From Burkholderia gladioli (GTDB lineage Bacteria; Pseudomonadota; Gammaproteobacteria; Burkholderiales; Burkholderiaceae): DNA of 64,000 nt. Below the pieces are notes generated by a model. The model saw nothing but the letters and a program-made list of their open reading frames with translations, was not told the origin of the DNA and did no database searches. The stretch is from positions 1,984,001 to 2,048,000 of the forward strand of contig NZ_CP009323.1 of NCBI RefSeq assembly GCF_000959725.1, given 5' to 3'. Of this stretch, positions 58,501 through 64,000 are shown piece after piece (position 1 is the stretch's first letter; every line of letters begins with the position of its first letter). A program made the position numbers and the translations under genes.

Positions 58501-59894
58501 AACACATCGTCAAACACATCCATTTCGTCGGCATCGGCGGCGCCGGCATGAGCGGTATCGCCGAGGTGTTGGTCAATCTCGGCTACCAGGTCAGCGGCTC
58601 CGACCTGTCGCGCAATGCCGTGACCGAGCGGCTGGAGGCGCTCGGCGCGCGCGTGGCGATCGGCCACGACGCGGCCAATATCGAGGGGGCGAACGCCGTG
58701 GTGGTGTCCACCGCGGTGCGCTCGGACAATCCCGAGGTGCTGGCCGCGCGCCGGCTGCGCGTGCCGATCGTGCCGCGCGCGGTGATGCTGGCCGAGCTGA
58801 TGCGCCTGAAGCAGGGCATCGCGATCGCCGGCACCCACGGCAAGACCACCACCACCAGCCTGGTGGCCAGCGTGCTGGCCGCGGGCGGCCTGGACCCGAC
58901 CTTCGTGATCGGCGGCCGCCTGATCAGCGCCGGCGCCAACGCCCGGCTCGGCTCGGGCGACTTCATCGTGGCCGAGGCGGACGAGTCGGATGCCTCGTTC
59001 CTGAACCTGTATCCCGTCATCGAGGTGATCACCAACATCGATGAAGACCATATGGATACCTACGGGCACGATTTCGCGCGCCTGAAGCAGGCCTTCATCG
59101 AGTTCACCCAACGGCTGCCGTTCTACGGCAGCGCGGTGGTCTGCGTCGACGATCCGAACGTGCGCCAGATCATTCCCTTCATTTCCAAGCCGGTGGTGCG
59201 CTACGGCCTGTCGCCCGACGCCGAGGTGCGGGCCGAGCAGGTCGATGCGCGCGACGGCCGCATGCACTTCACGGTGATCCGCGACGGCCACGCGCCGCTG
59301 CCGGTGGTGCTGAACCTGCCGGGGCTGCACAACGTGCAGAACGCGCTGGCGGCGATCGCGATCGCCACCGATCTCGGCGTGGCGGACGCGGCGATCCAGC
59401 AGGCGCTGGCCGATTTCAACGGCGTGGGCCGGCGCTTCCAGCGCTACGGCGAACTCGCCGCGGCCGACGGCGGCAGCTACACGCTGATCGACGACTACGG
59501 CCATCACCCGGTCGAGATGGCGGCCACCATCGCCGCGGCGCGCGGGGCGTTCCCGGGCCGCCGGCTGGTGCTGGCGTTCCAGCCGCATCGCTATACGCGC
59601 ACGCGCGACTGCTTCGAGGATTTCGTCAACGTGCTGTCGACCGTCGACGCGCTGGTGCTGACCGAGGTCTACGCGGCCGGCGAGGCGGCGATCCCGACCG
59701 CCAGCGGCGAGGCCCTGTCGCGCGCGCTGCGCGAGATCGGCCGGGTCGATCCGAGCTTCGTGGTCGGCGTCGACGAGGTCCCGGCCGCGCTCGCCCAGGT
59801 GGTGCGCGCGGGCGATGTGGTGATCACGATGGGCGCGGGGTCGATCGGCGCGGTGCCGGGCCGGATCGCGCAGCAACAGCAACAGAAGGGATGA
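58497..59894 (+). CDS. murC: UDP-MurNAc L-alanine ligase MurC
   Basis: A 465-residue Mur ligase. It begins [25 protein letters not shown], has the ATP loop [18 protein letters not shown] near residue 110, then [26 protein letters not shown] and [16 protein letters not shown]. It adds the first amino acid of the stem peptide. The ATG at 58497 overlaps the murG stop. One base separates its stop from the ddlB start. Confidence 0.97.
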   Translation: MKHIVKHIHFVGIGGAGMSGIAEVLVNLGYQVSGSDLSRNAVTERLEALGARVAIGHDAANIEGANAVVVSTAVRSDNPEVLAARRLRVPIVPRAVMLAELMRLKQGIAIAGTHGKTTTTSLVASVLAAGGLDPTFVIGGRLISAGANARLGSGDFIVAEADESDASFLNLYPVIEVITNIDEDHMDTYGHDFARLKQAFIEFTQRLPFYGSAVVCVDDPNVRQIIPFISKPVVRYGLSPDAEVRAEQVDARDGRMHFTVIRDGHAPLPVVLNLPGLHNVQNALAAIAIATDLGVADAAIQQALADFNGVGRRFQRYGELAAADGGSYTLIDDYGHHPVEMAATIAAARGAFPGRRLVLAFQPHRYTRTRDCFEDFVNVLSTVDALVLTEVYAAGEAAIPTASGEALSRALREIGRVDPSFVVGVDEVPAALAQVVRAGDVVITMGAGSIGAVPGRIAQQQQQKG

Positions 59895-59895
59895 C

Positions 59896-60837
59896 ATGAG
59901 CGGGATCGATCCGAAACGTTTCGGCAAGGTGGCGGTACTGTTGGGCGGCGTGTCCGCCGAGCGCGAGGTATCGCTGAAATCGGGCACGCTGGTCGTGCAG
60001 GGGCTGCGCGAGGCCGGCATCGACGCGCATCCGTTCGATCCGTCCGAGCGGCCGTTGGCCGCGCTCAAGGACGAAGGCTACGTGCGCGCCTTCAACGCGC
60101 TGCACGGCGGCTACGGCGAGAACGGCCAGATCCAGGGCGCCCTCGACTTCTACGGCATCCGCTACACCGGCACCGGCGTGCTCGGCTCGGCGCTCGGCCT
60201 CGACAAGTTCCGCACCAAGCTGGTCTGGCAGCAGACCGGCATCCCCACGCCGCCGTTCGAGGTGGTGCTGCGCGGCGACGACCACGCCGCGCGCGCGCCG
60301 GAAATCGTCGCGAAGCTGGGTCTGCCGCTGTTCGTGAAGCCGGCCAGCGAGGGCTCGAGCGTGGCGGTGATCAAGGTCAAGGACGCGGCGGCGCTGCCTG
60401 CCGCGCTCGACGAGGCCGCGCGGCACGACAAGATCGTGCTGGTCGAGAAGAGCATCGAGGGCGGCGGCGAGTACACGGCCTGCATCGCCGGCGACCTGGA
60501 CCTGCCGGTGATCCGCATCGTGCCGGCCGGCGAGTTCTACGACTACCACGCGAAGTACATCGCCGACGACACGCAGTACCTGATTCCTTGCGGCATCGAG
60601 GCCGGCCGCGAAGCCGAAGTCAAGCGCCTGGCGCGCCGCGCCTTCGACGTGCTGGGCTGCACCGACTGGGGCCGCGCCGACTTCATGCTCGACGCCGCGG
60701 GCAACCCGTATTTCCTGGAAGTCAACACCGCGCCGGGCATGACCGACCACTCGCTGCCGCCCAAGGCTGCGCGCGCGGTCGGCATCAGCTACTCGGAGCT
60801 GGTGGTGAAGGTGTTGGCCATGACGCTCGAAGACTGA
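59896..60837 (+). CDS. ddlB: D-alanine-D-alanine ligase DdlB
   Basis: A 313-residue ATP-grasp ligase. Marks: [19 protein letters not shown] at the N-terminus, [25 protein letters not shown], the ATP-grasp [16 protein letters not shown], and the Mg/ATP end [20 protein letters not shown]. The omega-loop Tyr is in [10 protein letters not shown]. It makes the D-Ala-D-Ala used by MurF. 19 bp separate it from ftsQ. Confidence 0.96.
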   Translation: MSGIDPKRFGKVAVLLGGVSAEREVSLKSGTLVVQGLREAGIDAHPFDPSERPLAALKDEGYVRAFNALHGGYGENGQIQGALDFYGIRYTGTGVLGSALGLDKFRTKLVWQQTGIPTPPFEVVLRGDDHAARAPEIVAKLGLPLFVKPASEGSSVAVIKVKDAAALPAALDEAARHDKIVLVEKSIEGGGEYTACIAGDLDLPVIRIVPAGEFYDYHAKYIADDTQYLIPCGIEAGREAEVKRLARRAFDVLGCTDWGRADFMLDAAGNPYFLEVNTAPGMTDHSLPPKAARAVGISYSELVVKVLAMTLED

Positions 60838-60856
60838 CGGAACACGGGACGCAACC

Positions 60857-61609
60857 ATGTGGAACAACGTTCGCCAACTCAACCTCGCGGCCAGCGCGCT
60901 CTACGCGCTGCTGCTGCTCGGTTGCGCGGCGGCGGGCTGCTACTGGCTGATCCAGCGCCCGGCGTTCGCGCTGCGGACGATCCTGATCGACGGCGACACC
61001 GAGCACATCAATGCGCCGACTGTGCGCGCCGGCGTGGTCGGCCGGCTGAAGGGCAATTTCTTCACGGTCGATCTCGACACCGCGCGCGTCGCGTTCGAGC
61101 AGATGCCCTGGGTGCGCCACGCCAGCGTGCGGCGCGTCTGGCCGAACGCGCTGGCTGTCACGCTGGAGGAGTACAAGCCGCTGGGTACCTGGGGCAGCGA
61201 CCAGCTGGTCAGCACCGACGGCGAGCTGTTCACGGCCAACCAGGGCGAGCTCGACGAGGAACTGCCGGCCTTCGACGGACCGGACGGCAGCGCGAGGGAG
61301 GTGGTGCAGCGCTATCGCGATTTCACGAAGTGGCTCGCGCCGCTCGACTCGGCGCCCGAGGAGGTGAGCCTGTCCTCGCGCTACGCCTGGACGGTGAAGC
61401 TGGCCAACGGCATGGAGATCGAATTCGGGCGCGAGCGCAATGGCGACACGCTGCCGGATCGCGCGCAACGGCTGGTCGCCGCGTGGCCGGCCGTGACGCA
61501 ACGCTGGGGCAAGGACATCGAGTACGCGGACCTGCGTTATCCGAACGGTTTTGCGATCCGGGCGGCGAACATGCGCTTCCTGAGCGACGCCGACAAGGCC
61601 AAAAAGTAA
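60857..61609 (+). CDS. ftsQ: Cell division protein FtsQ
   Basis: A 250-residue bitopic protein: a short cytoplasmic tail, a membrane helix (ASALYALLLLGCAAAGCYWLI, about 12-32), then a periplasmic POTRA domain (FALRTILIDGDTEHINAPTV through MPWVRHASVRRVWPNALAVTLEE) and the FtsQ beta domain. It recruits FtsL and FtsB to the divisome. It follows ddlB as in other proteobacteria and is 25 bp before ftsA. Confidence 0.94.
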   Translation: MWNNVRQLNLAASALYALLLLGCAAAGCYWLIQRPAFALRTILIDGDTEHINAPTVRAGVVGRLKGNFFTVDLDTARVAFEQMPWVRHASVRRVWPNALAVTLEEYKPLGTWGSDQLVSTDGELFTANQGELDEELPAFDGPDGSAREVVQRYRDFTKWLAPLDSAPEEVSLSSRYAWTVKLANGMEIEFGRERNGDTLPDRAQRLVAAWPAVTQRWGKDIEYADLRYPNGFAIRAANMRFLSDADKAKK

Positions 61610-61634
61610 CAAGACATCACACGCAAGAGCACTT

Positions 61635-62867
61635 ATGAGCAAAGACTACAAGGATCTGCTGGTTGCCCTCGACATTGGCACGTCGAAGGTCGTGGCCGTC
61701 GTGGCGGAGCTGAAAGGCGAGGGCCACTACGAGGTGATCGGGCTTGGCCAGAGCGAGTCGAAAGGTCTCAAGAAAGGCGTGGTGGTGAACATCGAGGCCA
61801 CCGTGCAGTCGATCCAGCGCGCGCTCGAGGAAGCCGAGCTGATGGCCGACTGCAAGATCACGAACGTGTTCACGGGGATCGCCGGCAGCCACATCCGCAG
61901 CTTCAACTCGAGCGGGATGGTGGCGATCAAGGAGAAGGAGGTCACCCAGACCGACGTGGCGCGCGTGATCGAGACCGCCAAGGCGATCAACATCCCGACC
62001 GACCAGCAGGTGCTGCACATCCTGACCCAGGAATTCATCATCGACGGCCAGGAGGACGTGCGCGAGCCGATCGGCATGAGCGGGATCCGCCTCGAGGTGA
62101 AGGTGCACATCGTGACGGGCGCGGTCAGTGCCGCGCAGAACATCGTCAAGTGCGTGCGCCGCTGCGGGCTGGAAGTGAACGACCTGATCCTGCAGCCGCT
62201 GGCCTCGTCGCTGGCGGTGCTGACCGAGGACGAGAAGGATCTCGGCGTGGTGCTGGTCGACATCGGCGGCGGCACCACCGACATCGCGATCTTCGCCGAA
62301 GGCGCGATCCGCCATACCGCGGTGATCCCGATCGCCGGCGACCAGATCACCAGCGACATCGCGATGGCGCTGCGCACGCCGACGCCGGACGCGGAGGACA
62401 TCAAGGTCAGCCACGGCATCGCCAAGCAGGCGCTGGCCGACCCGGACGAGATGGTCGAGGTGCCGGGGCTCGGCGAGCGCGGCCCGCGCACGCTGTCGCG
62501 CCAGGCGCTGGCGGCCGTTATCGAGCCGCGCGTCGAGGAGCTGTTCTCGCTGGTGCAGCAGGTGGTGCGCGAGTCGGGTTACGAAGAGTTACTGAGTTCC
62601 GGTGTCGTGCTGACCGGCGGTGCTGCGATGATGCCGGGCATGGTCGAACTCGGCGAGGACATCTTCCTCAAACCGGTGCGCATCGGCGCGCCGGAATACG
62701 CGGGCGGCCTGGCCGACGTGGTGCGCAATCCGCGCTACTCGACGGCGATGGGGCTGCTGGTGGAAGGCAGCGCGCAGCGGATGCGCGGGCGCAAGGTCGC
62801 CGTGCAATCCGGTTCCGCGGGGCAGATCTTCACGCGCATGAAGGACTGGTTCCTGAGCAATTTCTAA
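61635..62867 (+). CDS. ftsA: Cell division protein FtsA
   Basis: A 410-residue actin-fold ATPase. Marks: LVALDIGTSKVVAVVAEL near residue 9 (phosphate 1), the 1C domain with NSSGMVAIKEKEVTQTDV, VVLVDIGGGTTDIAIFAEG near 205 (phosphate 2), GVVLTGGAAMMPGMVEL near 320, and a C-terminal amphipathic membrane-binding helix (IFTRMKDWFLSNF). It tethers FtsZ filaments to the membrane. 104 bp separate it from ftsZ. Confidence 0.97.
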   Translation: MSKDYKDLLVALDIGTSKVVAVVAELKGEGHYEVIGLGQSESKGLKKGVVVNIEATVQSIQRALEEAELMADCKITNVFTGIAGSHIRSFNSSGMVAIKEKEVTQTDVARVIETAKAINIPTDQQVLHILTQEFIIDGQEDVREPIGMSGIRLEVKVHIVTGAVSAAQNIVKCVRRCGLEVNDLILQPLASSLAVLTEDEKDLGVVLVDIGGGTTDIAIFAEGAIRHTAVIPIAGDQITSDIAMALRTPTPDAEDIKVSHGIAKQALADPDEMVEVPGLGERGPRTLSRQALAAVIEPRVEELFSLVQQVVRESGYEELLSSGVVLTGGAAMMPGMVELGEDIFLKPVRIGAPEYAGGLADVVRNPRYSTAMGLLVEGSAQRMRGRKVAVQSGSAGQIFTRMKDWFLSNF

Positions 62868-62971
62868 GGGTTTTAGCGCCGGTGCCGGCGGCCGGCGCGC
62901 GGACAGGAGGTTGCCCGATCTCCTGCCGGATAACGGCCGAGCAGCTTTATCTTTCTTGACGGAGGCAACAA

Positions 62972-64000
62972 TGGAATTCGAAATGCTGGAAACCGAGACC
63001 AACGGCACCATCATCAAGGTGATCGGGGTCGGCGGCGCGGGCGGCAACGCCGTGGCGCACATGATCAACCGTGGTGTCCAGGGCGTCGATTTCGTCGTCA
63101 TGAACACCGACGCGCAGGCGCTCTCGCGCTCGCGTGCACCGAACGTGATCCAGCTCGGCAACACCGGCCTGGGCGCTGGCGCGAAGCCGGACATGGGTCG
63201 TGCGGCGGCGGAAGAGGCGCGTGAGCGTATCGCCGATTCGCTGCGCGGCGCGCACATGGTGTTCATCACCGCCGGCATGGGCGGCGGCACCGGCACGGGC
63301 GCCGCGCCGGTGGTGGCGCAGATCGCCAAGGAAATGGGCATCCTGACGGTGGGTGTCGTCAGCAAGCCGTTCGAGTTCGAGGGCGGCAAGCGCATGCGCG
63401 TGGCCGAGGCCGGCGCGCAGCAGCTCGAGGATCACGTCGATTCGCTGATCGTGGTGCTCAACGACAAGCTGTTCGACGTGATGGGCGACGACGCCGAGAT
63501 GGACAAGTGCTTCCAGTGCGCCGACGACGTGCTCAACAACGCCGTGGCCGGTATCGCCGAGATCATCAATGTCGACGGCCTGGTCAACGTCGACTTCGAG
63601 GACGTGAAGACGGTGATGGGCGAGCAGGGCAAGGCGATGATGGGCACCGCGACGGTCGCGGGCGTCGATCGCGCGCGCCTGGCCGCCGAGCAGGCGGTCG
63701 CGAGCCCGCTGCTGGAAGGCGTGGACCTGTCGGGCGCGCGTGGCGTGCTGGTCAACATCACCTCGAGCCGTTCGCTGCGTCTGTCGGAAACGCGCGAAGT
63801 GATGAACACCATCAAGAGCTACGCCGCGGAAGACGCGACCGTGATCTTCGGCGCGGTCTACGACGACGCGATGGGCGATGCGCTGCGCGTGACGGTGGTC
63901 GCCACCGGCCTGGGCCGTGCCGCGAAGAAGCAGCAGACCACGCCGATGACGCTGCTGCGCACCGGCACCGACAACCAGCCGGTTGGCGCGGTCGGCCACA
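62972..64000 (+). CDS. ftsZ: Cell division GTPase FtsZ (partial, 3' end outside window)
   Basis: 343 codons are present; the C-terminus is cut by the window edge. The tubulin-like GTPase shows KVIGVGGAGGNAVAHMI near residue 17, the tubulin signature GMGGGTGTGAAP near 103-112, NVDFEDVKTVMGEQGKAMMGT (T7-loop region, with the catalytic NVDFED) near 210, and the start of the variable linker (RAAKKQQTTPMTLL). It polymerises into the division ring. GACGGAGG lies 9 nt before the ATG. The FtsA/ZipA-binding tail is expected just to the right. Confidence 0.97.

Overview
The window is a piece of a Burkholderia main chromosome. The evidence is high GC, 16S/23S rRNA of Burkholderia type, Burkholderia-typical gene order (paa, trp and division/cell-wall clusters), and a complete toxABCDE set with toxR and toxFGH. 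That set points to a toxoflavin producer of the B. gladioli / B. glumae group. The species call is an inference.

Layout. (1) Positions 1-11740 hold the toxoflavin locus. The efflux operon toxF-toxG-toxH runs leftward and leaves the window inside toxH; toxI would lie beyond the edge. The LysR activator gene toxR is divergent from toxF. After a 585-bp AT-rich regulatory gap comes toxA-toxB-toxC-toxD-toxE, which converts GTP to the 1,2,4-triazine azapteridine toxoflavin. (2) Positions 11772-19704 are housekeeping: a MazG-like pyrophosphohydrolase, ychF, a hypothetical, a 40-residue lipoprotein, a UbiH-type hydroxylase, dsbC, an M61 peptidase and azoR. (3) Positions 19837-27104 (minus) are one long unit, rpe-gph-trpL-trpE-trpG-trpD-trpC-CYTH-ung. 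It contains a previously unlisted 24-codon trp leader peptide and attenuator. (4) apaG, a 49-residue membrane protein and mltA follow. (5) Positions 29035-34355 are phenylacetate catabolism: paaN-paaG-paaI-paaK leftward and paaF rightward, around a TetR-type palindrome. (6) Positions 34474-40229 are a complete rRNA operon (two promoters, boxA, 16S, tRNA-Ile, tRNA-Ala, 23S, 5S, terminator). (7) A molybdopterin oxidoreductase, fadD, a porin and coq7 follow. (8) From 46751 to the right edge runs the division and cell wall (dcw) cluster: mraZ, rsmH, ftsL, ftsI, murE, murF, mraY, murD, ftsW, murG, murC, ddlB, ftsQ, ftsA and ftsZ (cut by the edge).

How it works together. The tox genes make, export and sense toxoflavin: ToxB and ToxE repeat the first riboflavin steps, ToxC and ToxD act in building the triazine ring, ToxA methylates twice, and ToxFGH(I) exports. 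The dcw genes are tightly packed, often with 4-bp ATGA overlaps, under one promoter whose -10 overlaps four 10-bp-phased MraZ boxes. No insertion sequence, integrase, CRISPR array or prophage was seen. The most interesting unexplained structure is regulatory: repeated T-N11-A palindromes around toxR/toxA, the long structured toxA leader, a strong hairpin between toxC and toxD, and the trp attenuator.
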